Origin: Candidatus Poseidoniaceae archaeon
GTDB lineage: Archaea; Thermoplasmatota; Poseidoniia; Poseidoniales; Poseidoniaceae
Direction: 5' to 3'
Length of the DNA: 27,025 nucleotides
NCBI GenBank assembly: GCA_029250345.1
Contig: JAQXFL010000160.1
Span: 1-27,025 of the forward strand
Numbering within the stretch: position 1 is the first letter of the stretch; each line of letters opens with the position of its first letter. Both the position numbers and the translations under genes were made by a program. Shown here one piece after another: positions 7,901 to 14,666 of this stretch. The notes under the pieces were generated by a model. The model saw only the letters and a program-made list of their open reading frames with translations. It made no database searches and was not told the DNA's origin.

Positions 7901-9101
7901 CCCATCCACTCCACCCGGTGAAACCGTCGACTCGACGGGATGTTCAGGCTCTCAAGAAGACGCTGATAACGATGGAGTCATGGATTTGTTTGACGCTTGC
8001 CCACTCACGCCTCTTGGCTATGAAGTCGATGCAGCAGGATGCGCTGATACACAGCGAGACACCGACGCTGACGGCATCAACGACCAACTCGATGAATGCC
8101 CTTCAACAACGCCAGAGATGCCAGTCAACGGCGTCGGCTGTTCGGCTGCACAACGTGACACTGACACCGATGGCATCAACGATATGATGGACACATGTCC
8201 AATGACAGTTGTCAACGCTGAAGTCGACGAAAACGGCTGTGCAGACGCACAAAAAGACGATGACAGTGACGCAATCAAGAACGATGCAGACCTGTGCCCA
8301 GATACCGAGATTGGAATCATTACCGACTCGTTTGGTTGTGCAGAATACCAGCGCGATGCCGATGACGATATGATTGATGACACCGTAGATTTGTGTCCTG
8401 CAACGCCAAGCGGACAACAAGTGAACACAGTCGGTTGTGCTGCATCTCAGCTCGACCAGGATAACGATTCAATCAACAACGACAAGGACTTATGCCCCGA
8501 TTCAGATGCATCACACAGCGTCAACTTGGACGGATGTTCAGGATACCAACTTGACGATGACAACGATGGGGTGTTCAACATTGACGATACATGTCCATTG
8601 ACGCCAGAGAGTTCAATTGTCTTTGATGATGGATGTGCTCTTTCACAGATGGACTCCGACATGGACAACGTCAATGACGCTGAAGACGACTTCCCTCTTG
8701 ACCCAAACGAAACGACAGATACTGACGGAGATGGAATCTCGGACACCTACGATTACTATCCAAACGATCCAAACAGATCCGAACAGGAAGCCGAAACGGG
8801 TGGATCCGGTCTCATTTACGCAATCGTGGCCCTTCTTGTCATCTGTGGCCTCGGTGCGCTACTTGTCGTCCGAAGAAATCAAACCGTGCCGGAAACCAAT
8901 TCACCGTTTGCTGCTGAAAACCACAGCGACACCGCAACTGAAGCGTACATGAACGACGAAATTGCGAAGGAATTACCTGCAATTGAGACAGAATCTCAAG
9001 AATGGGAAGAGGGTGGAGTCAATTGGTCAAAGTCTGCTGATGGAAGCCTGTATTACTACGACAACGAAACCGGCCAATGGATTCCGTACCAAGCAGAATA
9101 A
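4950..9101 (+). CDS. Secreted TSP3-repeat surface protein with C-terminal membrane anchor and WW-like tail
   Basis: A 1383-residue protein anchored in the cell membrane with almost all of its mass outside. A signal peptide occupies about residues 1-36 (hydrophobic core 15-30). Two PPC-like beta-sandwich domains follow: DEDWFAV with ELWMYD near 85-135, and EPNDSPASA with DYFEI near 205-290. Next come Ser/Thr/Asn-rich Ig-like segments full of N-x-S/T sequons. A rod of thrombospondin type 3 calcium-binding repeats covers about 660-1270, first Cys-free 27-residue units, then 33-residue units with two Cys each. One membrane helix (LIYAIVALLVICGLGALLVV, about 1288-1307) is followed by RR and a cytoplasmic tail of about 75 residues ending in a WW-like motif. 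I start at ATG 4950 with GGTTGGGG just upstream because it places the signal peptide correctly; earlier in-frame starts overlap the previous gene. Likely role: adhesion, surface sensing or substrate capture. The ligand is unknown. Confidence 0.85.
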   Translation: MSSYQTKGDSRQFRAVAMAILLLFTSISMASFNASAVGPNQSDLGFNGDLPDNSTAATSSQAVINVSGLAPFSSGVLYGELDVGDDEDWFAVQLNANEGLTVEMNYNATFTSTNGTSYVNDFELWMYDSSMNSMDSSIGNNPEVVSSNSSTTGHGGTVYIRIVRYDGYGSYGLEMWSFSTSSTGGNGSSGGGNGSSIPSPCTGSSTSPDILEPNDSPASATLASILPVYCTGLSVEINSASVANDDYFEIQMINGVTYYFNLTFTHTNGDVDAILQNSAGTSLSFNNFGSMSSSSNNEFGEYTATSNSTNYFKVYHYSSFASGAASNVYDIEITTDLPGGGQTIESIDVYQNSLTSSTAEMNGLTSGTNYSVTYSTDQTYMNGTTLTSTSSTINFTANGTAYNTTLTLQSPIMIESEYCVDVILSDTSGVLTLASECTMIEVLQSTVLSSTSGTHSATNLSTNTAYTLWWFVLNNVDFENNFNTTNDINLALNASAVYQEYVNFTSTSTTESWLINWSGITAMDEHVLVGILYAANSAINLTSGDGYIGVHDDYFIPQLPSLVIDSFSSSSTSATNNVDVKGSDLIPGDSYKSIVRITDPGGASIASTSLTSFTATAQNMSLPTFTYSTPNISGIYCAEALLYSNTNVQLIGDSGCFSLEFDDDNDSVANEVDLCPNTATGAIVDVDGCALAQKDTDNDGYDDEVDAFPYDSTQHSDMDGDGYGDNPAGNSPDAFPNDSSQWSDYDADGYGDNQNGNNSDAFPYDPTQWSDADGDGYGDNASGSYADEYPADSTQWADQDGDGYGDNSNGTNGDQFPTDSTQWADQDGDGYGDNPTGNSPDEFPTDSTQWADQDGDGYGDNPTGNNGDAFPADSTQWADMDSDGYGDNQAGNDPDAFPTDGTQWSDEDGDGYGDNQNGNAADKFPTEPTQWFDADGDGYGDNANGVSADQCLNTPAGQAVDSNGCSEQQKDDDLDGVSNSADACPSTPPGETVDSTGCSGSQEDADNDGVMDLFDACPLTPLGYEVDAAGCADTQRDTDADGINDQLDECPSTTPEMPVNGVGCSAAQRDTDTDGINDMMDTCPMTVVNAEVDENGCADAQKDDDSDAIKNDADLCPDTEIGIITDSFGCAEYQRDADDDMIDDTVDLCPATPSGQQVNTVGCAASQLDQDNDSINNDKDLCPDSDASHSVNLDGCSGYQLDDDNDGVFNIDDTCPLTPESSIVFDDGCALSQMDSDMDNVNDAEDDFPLDPNETTDTDGDGISDTYDYYPNDPNRSEQEAETGGSGLIYAIVALLVICGLGALLVVRRNQTVPETNSPFAAENHSDTATEAYMNDEIAKELPAIETESQEWEEGGVNWSKSADGSLYYYDNETGQWIPYQAE
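7101..7748 (+). repeat. Tandem 81-bp repeat, eight units (TSP3, Cys-free)
   Basis: Eight in-frame units of exactly 81 bp (27 residues) with consensus xDGDGYGDNxxGNxxDxFP followed by xDSTQWxD. The DxDGDGxGD core is the calcium-binding loop of TSP3 repeats. The three units from 7344 to 7586 are nearly identical at DNA level; for example each is preceded or followed by gacagcacacaatgggc, with mostly synonymous changes. This suggests recent duplication. A ninth, diverged start at 7749 leads into the Cys-containing repeats. Confidence 0.9.
7863..8654 (+). repeat. Tandem 99-bp repeat, eight units (TSP3, two Cys each)
   Basis: Eight in-frame units of exactly 99 bp (33 residues), typified by xDxDGxxDxxDxCPxTP followed by xxxVDxxGCxxxQxD. 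Each has two cysteines at fixed places, as in the OmpA-linked and archaeal TSP3 families, so one disulfide per unit or between neighbours is expected. DNA identity between units is low, so this array is older than the 81-bp array in front of it. Confidence 0.88.
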
Positions 9102-9125
9102 TTGGTCCAGCCTGAGTTGAGGCGT

Positions 9126-9581
9126 ATGGCACAACGACGAGTATTGTTAATGCGGCATGCACAAAGCAACCCGAACGCTCCAACCGATTTTGAGAGGGAA
9201 CTCACCAATCAAGGGAAGCATGATGCGAGAGACATCCCAAACCGCATACGTTCACACGGCTGGACACCAAGCAGAATAATAGTGAGTGATTCAAGACGAA
9301 CAATGGAAACAGTGGAACTGCTGACAGAATACAATGAAACTCCAACCGAACCCAAAGATGAATTGTATCTCGCCCCGTCAGAGACAATCCTCGAGTTTAT
9401 GGAAAGTACCCTTAGTGATGAAACCTTACTTCTGGTAACGCATAATCCCGGATGTGAAGTTGTTCTCTACCAAATCACTGGAGTCTACCATGAAATGACA
9501 CCCGGTGCATGCGCATTCCTTTCGGAATCGAACGGAAGATGGGTCTGTGAGCGGGTATTGAGACCTGATGATGTCAAATGA
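9126..9581 (+). CDS. sixA: SixA-type phosphohistidine phosphatase (histidine phosphatase superfamily)
   Basis: A 151-residue cytosolic phosphatase of the phosphoglycerate-mutase-like fold. It has the RHG-type nucleophile motif LLMRHAQS with His11, the DSRRTMET segment that supplies phosphate-binding Arg and Thr, an ELYLAP acid-loop region, and the second catalytic His in LVTHNPGCE. These match SixA, which removes phosphate from phosphohistidine in bacterial phosphorelay proteins. The archaeal substrate is unknown. I start at ATG 9126 (MAQRRVLL) with TGAGGCG in front; a TTG at 9102, touching the previous stop, is the alternative. It lies 24 bases after the surface-protein gene, so the two may be co-transcribed. 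The family is certain; substrate and symbol are by analogy. Confidence 0.85.
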   Translation: MAQRRVLLMRHAQSNPNAPTDFERELTNQGKHDARDIPNRIRSHGWTPSRIIVSDSRRTMETVELLTEYNETPTEPKDELYLAPSETILEFMESTLSDETLLLVTHNPGCEVVLYQITGVYHEMTPGACAFLSESNGRWVCERVLRPDDVK

Positions 9582-9585
9582 TCAA

Positions 9586-9658
9586 TTGCCCGGGGCAAGT
9601 GAAACCACCTTTTCCATTGGCATGAACTCCACTGGATTCTGCGGCTTGTCAAGAAGCC
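9586..9658. terminator. Hairpin-containing convergent gap (candidate bidirectional terminator)
   Basis: Between the converging phosphatase and glutamate dehydrogenase genes there are two perfect inverted repeats. TTGCCC/GGGCAA with one central base lies at 9586-9598, and GGCTT/AAGCC with a six-base loop at 9643-9658. A short T-rich stretch (ccttttcc) lies between them. Both genes need to end here; a true poly-T signal is weak. Confidence 0.35.
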
Positions 9659-9693
9659 ACAGCAAGGTGAAGCATTTGGCAGAAGTGTCGGAA

Positions 9694-11049
9694 TCAAACG
9701 ACGCCTTGAGCAACCATTGCTTCGGCGATCTTCAAGAATCCTGCAACGTTTGCTCCGAAGACATAATCGCCTGGACGACCGTACTTCTCAGCAGTTTCAG
9801 CAGCATTCTTGTGGATGTTGACCATGATGTTGTCGAGCTTTGCATCGACTTCTTCACGGGTCCAGCCATAGCGAAGGGAGTTCTGAGACATTTCCAAACC
9901 AGAGGTTGCAACACCGCCGGCATTGCTTGCCTTTCCAGGTGCGAACATGATACCGTTCTTCTGGAAGACTTCGACTGCTTCCGGAGTGCAAGGCATGTTG
10001 GCGCCTTCTGCGACAGCCATGACCTTGTTGTCAACAAGCATTTGTGCTTCGGCACCGTTGATTTCATTTTGAGTTGCGCATGGGAGAGCAACATCAACAT
10101 TGACGCCCCAAAGTCCGTTCGAGGAAGGCTCTGGTGCGGATGCGGTAAAGGTGGCGCTGCTGAACTCAGCTGCGTATTCAGAGATTCGTCCACGTCGGTT
10201 GTTCTTGAGGTCCATAATCCAAGCAAGTTTGGCTCGGTCAATACCTTCGGAGTCATGAATGAAACCACTGGAGTCGGACATGGTAACAGGCTTGCCACCA
10301 AGGTCGAGGACCTTTTCGCATGCAAACTGAGCCACGTTTCCAGAACCAGAGATAGAGACTGTAGCGCCTTCAAAGGACTTGCCTTGTGCAGCAAGCATTT
10401 CACGGGCGAAGTACACAAGACCGTAGCCTGTTGCTTCAGGTCGAATCAGTGAACCACCGTAGGAGAGCCCCTTACCGGTGAGAACACCTGCTTGGAATTC
10501 GTTTCGGAGTTTCTTGTACATACCAAACATGTAACCAATCTCACGACCGCCAACACCGATATCTCCGGCAGGAACGTCGCAGTTATGACCAATGTGTCGC
10601 CAGAGTTCCATCATAAACGATTGACAGAAGCGCATGACTTCTTCATCGGACTTGCCCTTTGGGTTGAAGTCTGCTCCACCCTTGCCGCCACCCATAGGTA
10701 GGCCGGTCAAGGAATTCTTGAAAATTTGCTCGAAAGCAAGGAACTTGAGGATGGATGCGTTCACGCTCGGGTGGAAACGAAGCCCGCCCTTGTAAGGACC
10801 GATTGCGCCATTGAATTGAATTCGGAAACCACGGTTGACTTGGATTGTACCGGCGTCATCGACCCATGGGACACGGAAGTGAATCAAGCGTTCAGGCTCG
10901 ACGATTCGTTCAACAACAGAGCGATACTCCGGTTGTGCTTCAAGAACTGGTTCAAGCGATTCGAGAACTTCCCACACCGCTTGGTGGAATTCAGGTTGGC
11001 TTGGGTCGCGAGCGACCACGGATTCGTAAATTTCTTTTGTTATACTCAT
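9694..11049 (-). CDS. gdhA: NADP-type glutamate dehydrogenase
   Basis: A 451-residue hexameric class I glutamate dehydrogenase that interconverts glutamate with 2-oxoglutarate and ammonium in the cytoplasm. It has the substrate loop GPYKGGLRFHPSVN with the conserved Lys87, the active-site segment LPMGGGKGGADFNP with Lys123, the CDVPAGDIGVGGREIGYM segment carrying the catalytic Asp, and a Rossmann dinucleotide fold with SGSGNVAQ. The length of about 450 and the sequence style match the bacterial/eukaryal NADP-dependent small enzyme, not the shorter 420-residue archaeal thermophile type. Coenzyme choice is inference. The ATG at 11049 is preceded by GGTG. The gene stands alone after the TerB-like gene with a 106-bp gap that includes an AT-rich CTTAGAAAGG stretch as possible promoter. 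Likely role: ammonium assimilation or amino acid catabolism. Confidence 0.95.
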   Translation of the reverse strand: MSITKEIYESVVARDPSQPEFHQAVWEVLESLEPVLEAQPEYRSVVERIVEPERLIHFRVPWVDDAGTIQVNRGFRIQFNGAIGPYKGGLRFHPSVNASILKFLAFEQIFKNSLTGLPMGGGKGGADFNPKGKSDEEVMRFCQSFMMELWRHIGHNCDVPAGDIGVGGREIGYMFGMYKKLRNEFQAGVLTGKGLSYGGSLIRPEATGYGLVYFAREMLAAQGKSFEGATVSISGSGNVAQFACEKVLDLGGKPVTMSDSSGFIHDSEGIDRAKLAWIMDLKNNRRGRISEYAAEFSSATFTASAPEPSSNGLWGVNVDVALPCATQNEINGAEAQMLVDNKVMAVAEGANMPCTPEAVEVFQKNGIMFAPGKASNAGGVATSGLEMSQNSLRYGWTREEVDAKLDNIMVNIHKNAAETAEKYGRPGDYVFGANVAGFLKIAEAMVAQGVV

Positions 11050-11155
11050 ATTAGCACCAGTTACTATGTATTAGTCGCCCCAAAGAAACACCCTTTCTAA
11101 GTATTACCGTCGATAGTATCGGACAAGTGTTCGTTTAGACCTTTAACAGAGAAAA

Positions 11156-11602
11156 TCAATATGGACAGACCGTCATGTATCTTTGTAGACGTTCGAGCCT
11201 TCGAACGCCGTTTGCATCGACTTCCGCCATTGCATGAATTGCTTCCTCGATCATGGCGTGTTGGTCTTCTTGGATTCCAACAATGTTTCGCAATGCAGTA
11301 AGCATAGCCCATTCGTCTTCAGTAATGACTTCATCATCAAGTGCAGCCACCAGCGCACTTTGATACGTTACAACATCGCCAGGATGGTGACCAGAATAAT
11401 CAAACGCTGTGCCATCAAACGGATTCGTTTCGTTTCCACGTACAACAGACAAGCAAACAGCTGTATCGCTCGGGAGAATACCAAGAGCTTCTGCAAGTAT
11501 GTGAAGAATGGTTGCTTCGTCATCTGTAAGGATTGAATCCTCCATGGCTACAGTCAAAGTTCGCAAATAGAGATAGAGACCACGGGACGGTTCGAGTGCC
11601 AT
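11156..11602 (-). CDS. TerB-like helical protein, function unknown
   Basis: A 148-residue acidic, helical, soluble protein. It has two similar blocks: MEDSILTDDEATILHILAEALGI near residues 20-42 and LDDEVITEDEWAMLTALRNIVGI near 85-107. Each has the D-x-x-I/L-T-x-D/E-E pattern followed by a helix ending in LGI or VGI. This is the pattern of TerB/co-chaperone-like alpha-helical repeats, whose acidic turn can bind metal. I take the ATG at 11602; a GTG at 11620 is the alternative. An AT-rich TTCTAATAC about 30 bases upstream could be the TATA element and would give a nearly leaderless transcript. It faces away from the ribbon-helix-helix gene. No neighbour hints at tellurite resistance. The TerB relation is a pattern-based inference. 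Confidence 0.6.
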   Translation of the reverse strand: MALEPSRGLYLYLRTLTVAMEDSILTDDEATILHILAEALGILPSDTAVCLSVVRGNETNPFDGTAFDYSGHHPGDVVTYQSALVAALDDEVITEDEWAMLTALRNIVGIQEDQHAMIEEAIHAMAEVDANGVRRLERLQRYMTVCPY

Positions 11603-11763
11603 GCAAAGTGCTGTGACCACCCGTATTAGAATGTTCTACTCCGCAGAACTCATGTATACGGCTCTTGACTCAAAAACGCCTCAAAATTACGCATATGCTT
11701 CGCAGGCTCCTCTTTTACTTTGTAATCATCTGTAAGTCAAATTGTCATCAAAAGGGCAACCTT

Positions 11764-11770
11764 CATATAT
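11764..11770 (+). promoter_or_regulatory. TATA-like element and Shine-Dalgarno for the RHH gene
   Basis: CATATAT at 11764-11770 lies about 35-41 bases before the ATG at 11805, and GGAGG sits at 11793-11797, seven bases before that ATG. This would give a transcript with a leader of roughly 10-15 bases. The site lies in the 200-bp gap shared with the divergent TerB-like gene. Confidence 0.45.
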
Positions 11771-11804
11771 CGTCTTGCCTACCCAATGTTACGGAGGAAT
11801 CAAA

Positions 11805-12179
11805 ATGGCCAACCCAAGCAACCTTGTCTCGCTCAGAATTACTGAGGAAGAAATCGCTTTGCTTGAAGCACGTGTTGGAATCGACGGTGCACGAAATCGT
11901 TCCGATGTCATCCGCATGGCCATTCAACAATTCCTCAAAGGACAACCGCTGCTTCCTGGTATGGATTCCATACGCATACCTCTCGGCTATGGCGACAAGA
12001 TGTTGCTCGGCCAATTGTACGAGCTTCAAGGCACTACGCCTGAAGCCGCAGCCCAAGAAGGGCTTTCACTCTACATAGAACAAGCTATCAAGGCTCGTTC
12101 TGAATTGACACAACAACTCGATGAACTCCTTGCGGAAGCAAAGGATTCAACGATACGACGCGAAGAATACCACGAGTGA
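11805..12179 (+). CDS. Ribbon-helix-helix (CopG/Arc-type) DNA-binding regulator
   Basis: A 124-residue protein. Residues 5-45 form a clear ribbon-helix-helix unit: a short strand NLVSLRITEEE, helix IALLEARVGI, then the turn GARNRSDVIRMAIQQFL, where RSDVIRMAI is the typical second helix. RHH proteins dimerise and insert the paired strand into the DNA major groove. The 75-residue C-terminal part has no recognised fold but includes amphipathic helices (YGDKMLLGQLYELQG and SLYIEQAIKARSELTQQLDELL) that may oligomerise or bind an effector. The start is fixed by the GGAGG at 11793-11797. No toxin gene follows, so it is probably a stand-alone transcription factor, perhaps self-regulating. Targets are unknown. 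Confidence 0.85.
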   Translation: MANPSNLVSLRITEEEIALLEARVGIDGARNRSDVIRMAIQQFLKGQPLLPGMDSIRIPLGYGDKMLLGQLYELQGTTPEAAAQEGLSLYIEQAIKARSELTQQLDELLAEAKDSTIRREEYHE

Positions 12180-12532
12180 GTGGGTGAGAGTGCAGGAGGG
12201 GATGGGAATGAATTGGCAGAACGATGATTGCGAGTCTCGGGATGCCACCTTCAATGCCGTACGGAATATGTCCAAGCCGTACGGATTTGCCGCTTTGCGT
12301 CTGCGTGCCCGTCTTGCACGCTCTGGACGAACTGGTTCTTTGAACCAAAACCCAACAAACCTCCCCTCGGAAGACGGGCGGGGGGACTCAGATTCCACAC
12401 CGGCTTGCTAAGTTGGTTGGTTCCCACGTGCTCAGGGCCCCCACATACCTGGGCACAATGATTCACAGCAGTGCAACCGCTGCATACAATTGCTCCCCAA
12501 TCCTTTAGAGGTGTCGACGCAGAACTCAAGAT
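12180..12532. other. Structured, GC-richer intergenic region without a convincing gene
   Basis: This 353-bp stretch lies between the RHH and helicase genes. It holds two copies of GCCGTACGGA (12256-12265 and 12276-12285) centred on the palindrome CCGTACGG and exactly 20 bases apart. It also holds an inverted repeat TGGTTC-TTT-GAACCA (12333-12347), a hairpin GTGCTCAGG/CCTGGGCAC with an 11-base loop (12428-12456), and a CTCCCC/GGGGGG pairing around 12361-12386. A 67-codon plus-strand frame from ATG 12208 to 12411 has a good AGGAGGGG ribosome site in front. Its product is Arg/Ser-rich, and a minus-strand frame is open over the same bases, so I do not call it a gene. A non-coding RNA or operator region is possible. 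Confidence 0.4.
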
Positions 12533-14635
12533 ATGACAGAGGAGGGGAGTCAAGTCCAAACAGAGATGTTTGAATATCTGGCGCATGAAAAACCCCGACC
12601 TGGGCAAGTTGAGATGATTCGTGAATCAACTGAGGCACTTCGAAGTCGAGGATATCACTTGGCCGCAGCACCGACCGGTATTGGAAAAACGGCTGCGGCA
12701 CTGTCAGCAGCACTGGAGATCACCCAGAAATCCCCCACCAAGAAGCACGTGTTTTTCCTCACCTCGCGCCAAAGCCAGCATAGAATAGTTGTTGATACTG
12801 TACGCCGCATTAACCAGCGACGAACTGGCAAAGAGCCGATTACGCTTGTTGACATGATTGGGCAATCGGGAATGTGCGTTCAACCGTTTGCAAAAGAGTC
12901 AAACCTCGTGTTCTCGATGATGTGCAGCACGGCGAGGAAAACCAAATCATGCCGCCCATGGATTACCAGTGCACCTGGACTCACCAAGCGTATTCTTGAC
13001 AGCCCGCTGCATGTTGATGAACTGGTTGAATTAACAAAAATCCACAGAGTGGGTGGTGAAATTACCCAAACATGCCCTTGGAAGGCTGCACGAGAGGCTG
13101 CAGGACTGGCGGATGTGTTCGTAGGCGATTACAACCATATTTTTGACGAGGGAGTGCGTCAGTCGAGCCTTGAAGCAATGGGGATTTCACTCAAAGACAT
13201 CATTGTCGTGGTCGATGAAGCGCACAACCTCCCGGACAGAATTCGAATGACAATGGAACGCAGCATTACGCCAACCATTGCACGAAACACGACCATGGAA
13301 TTGGAAGAATACGTCGGAGCACTCACTGCTTCGTACCAACAAAATAATTCCGTCCCTATTGCCATTGAACTCGATGTAGCGACATGGGCGTTTGAAGTGA
13401 TGAAAATTGCCCGTACCAAAACAGCAGACCTCTTTCGCCAACTGCACTCAGACTTGGTAAGTGACAAAGAAGAGGGACGTGTAGAAGTAGAGCGTTTCCT
13501 TGACATTATCCATCGCTCTTGCGACGAATACGAAGGCCTCACGGGTCAAAAAACACTTGGAGATAATGTTGGCAGAGAAGATTTAGCTGTCGAAAGAGCC
13601 CACAGATTACCGAGACTCGCTGACGTCTTGCTGCGGGTGGAAGTCGAACTTGAAACCGGTGAAGATGAAGACACCATGGAGCCAGATGCGCACAAAATGG
13701 GACACATTCTGAAGTGCATTGAAATGTTTGGTAAAACGACCGCCCTCAGCCTTGTGTTCAGTTCGAAAGGGCGTGAAGGAAGAATCACTTCTCACCTTCT
13801 TGACCCTGGTCTCGTATCTGGACCGGTGTTTGAGTCGGTACATGGTGCGATTCTCATGTCCGGTACACTGTATCCACCCAAGATGTATGCTGACATTCTC
13901 GACCTTCCAGCAGAAAAAACAACCAAAACTGCCTATTCATCACCGTTCGCTGGAGAACGTCGACCTGTCTTGGTTGCAGGTGATGTGACAACCAAATATA
14001 CGCAGAGATCGCCAGCAATGTGGTCAAAAATTCGCAACCACATCCAAGCACTCATCGACGGGACTCCAGGCCACATTGCTGTGTTCGCCCCCTCATACAG
14101 GATGATGGAGGAAATATTGGCGGAACATCGATTCAAGGGAATCCGGAAAGTCATGGAAAGCCGAGAGTGGAGTAAGAACGACATCGACTCACTTGTCGAA
14201 AACCTCCGCTCCGAAAAAGAAGCTGGCCAAAGAGTTCTGCTGTGTGGAGTCTATGGGGCGAGACTTTCCGAGGGTATCGATTACAACGGAGGGATACTTG
14301 ACGCCGTTGCCTGCATCGGCATACCAAACGCACCTCCATCGGTTTTATCCGACTCGTTGAAGGCTTACGCTGGAGACAGGTTTGGGAAAAATAACGCATG
14401 GAGATACACCGTTACGCAACCTGCAATCAATGCCATTCTTCAAGCGATGGGACGCCCAATACGCTCGATTGGAGATCGAGCGCTCATTCTCTTATTGGAC
14501 CAACGTCATACCGACCGCACCTACATCAGTTGTTACCCGAGTGACTTGAGAATGAACGCCACCAATGACCCACAGACGACGGCCAGTTTCGCCCGGAGGT
14601 TCTTCTCTCGGGTCCACACCGTTGAAGAAGTGTAG
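12533..14635 (+). CDS. Fe-S superfamily 2 DNA helicase (Rad3/XPD-DinG family)
   Basis: A 700-residue ATP-dependent 5'-3' DNA helicase of superfamily 2. Motif I is AAAPTGIGKT (residues 44-53), motif II is VVVDEAHN (225-232), and motif VI is LQAMGRPIR with DRALILLLDQR (about 635-657). Between motifs I and II are four cysteines at 115, 131, 140 and 181 (MCVQP, MMCS, KSCRPW, QTCPW). This is the 4Fe-4S domain that defines XPD, FancJ, ChlR1 and DinG and acts as a wedge for strand separation. The C-terminal GARLSEGIDYNGG is motif V. It probably works in repair or in resolving replication blocks. The upstream ATG at 12533 follows a 350-bp non-coding stretch. The downstream gene starts 31 bases later, so they may share a transcript. 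Assignment to XPD proper or DinG is not settled from sequence alone. Confidence 0.9.
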   Translation: MTEEGSQVQTEMFEYLAHEKPRPGQVEMIRESTEALRSRGYHLAAAPTGIGKTAAALSAALEITQKSPTKKHVFFLTSRQSQHRIVVDTVRRINQRRTGKEPITLVDMIGQSGMCVQPFAKESNLVFSMMCSTARKTKSCRPWITSAPGLTKRILDSPLHVDELVELTKIHRVGGEITQTCPWKAAREAAGLADVFVGDYNHIFDEGVRQSSLEAMGISLKDIIVVVDEAHNLPDRIRMTMERSITPTIARNTTMELEEYVGALTASYQQNNSVPIAIELDVATWAFEVMKIARTKTADLFRQLHSDLVSDKEEGRVEVERFLDIIHRSCDEYEGLTGQKTLGDNVGREDLAVERAHRLPRLADVLLRVEVELETGEDEDTMEPDAHKMGHILKCIEMFGKTTALSLVFSSKGREGRITSHLLDPGLVSGPVFESVHGAILMSGTLYPPKMYADILDLPAEKTTKTAYSSPFAGERRPVLVAGDVTTKYTQRSPAMWSKIRNHIQALIDGTPGHIAVFAPSYRMMEEILAEHRFKGIRKVMESREWSKNDIDSLVENLRSEKEAGQRVLLCGVYGARLSEGIDYNGGILDAVACIGIPNAPPSVLSDSLKAYAGDRFGKNNAWRYTVTQPAINAILQAMGRPIRSIGDRALILLLDQRHTDRTYISCYPSDLRMNATNDPQTTASFARRFFSRVHTVEEV

Positions 14636-14666
14636 AGTCAAGTGAAACTACGGAGGACGAAGGTTC

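Noticed and set aside
7101..8654. CRISPR array
   Set aside because: The repeats are contiguous, in frame and coding; there are no unique spacers and no cas genes.
9568..10452. Long plus-strand ORF opposite gdhA
   Set aside because: It is an antisense shadow of the clear glutamate dehydrogenase gene; its Cys/Ser-rich product has no domain or plausible start site.
12370..12420. tRNA-Leu(CAG)-like anticodon loop (GGGGA-CTCAGAT-TCCAC)
   Set aside because: The anticodon stem has a mismatch, there is no D-arm upstream and no GGTTCRA T-arm at the right distance; acceptor ends do not pair.
12180..12532. SRP RNA or RNase P RNA
   Set aside because: I searched by eye for the SRP helix 8 core (GGAAGGGAGCA-like) and for RNase P conserved boxes (GAGGAAAGTCC, ACAGAA) on both strands and did not find them.
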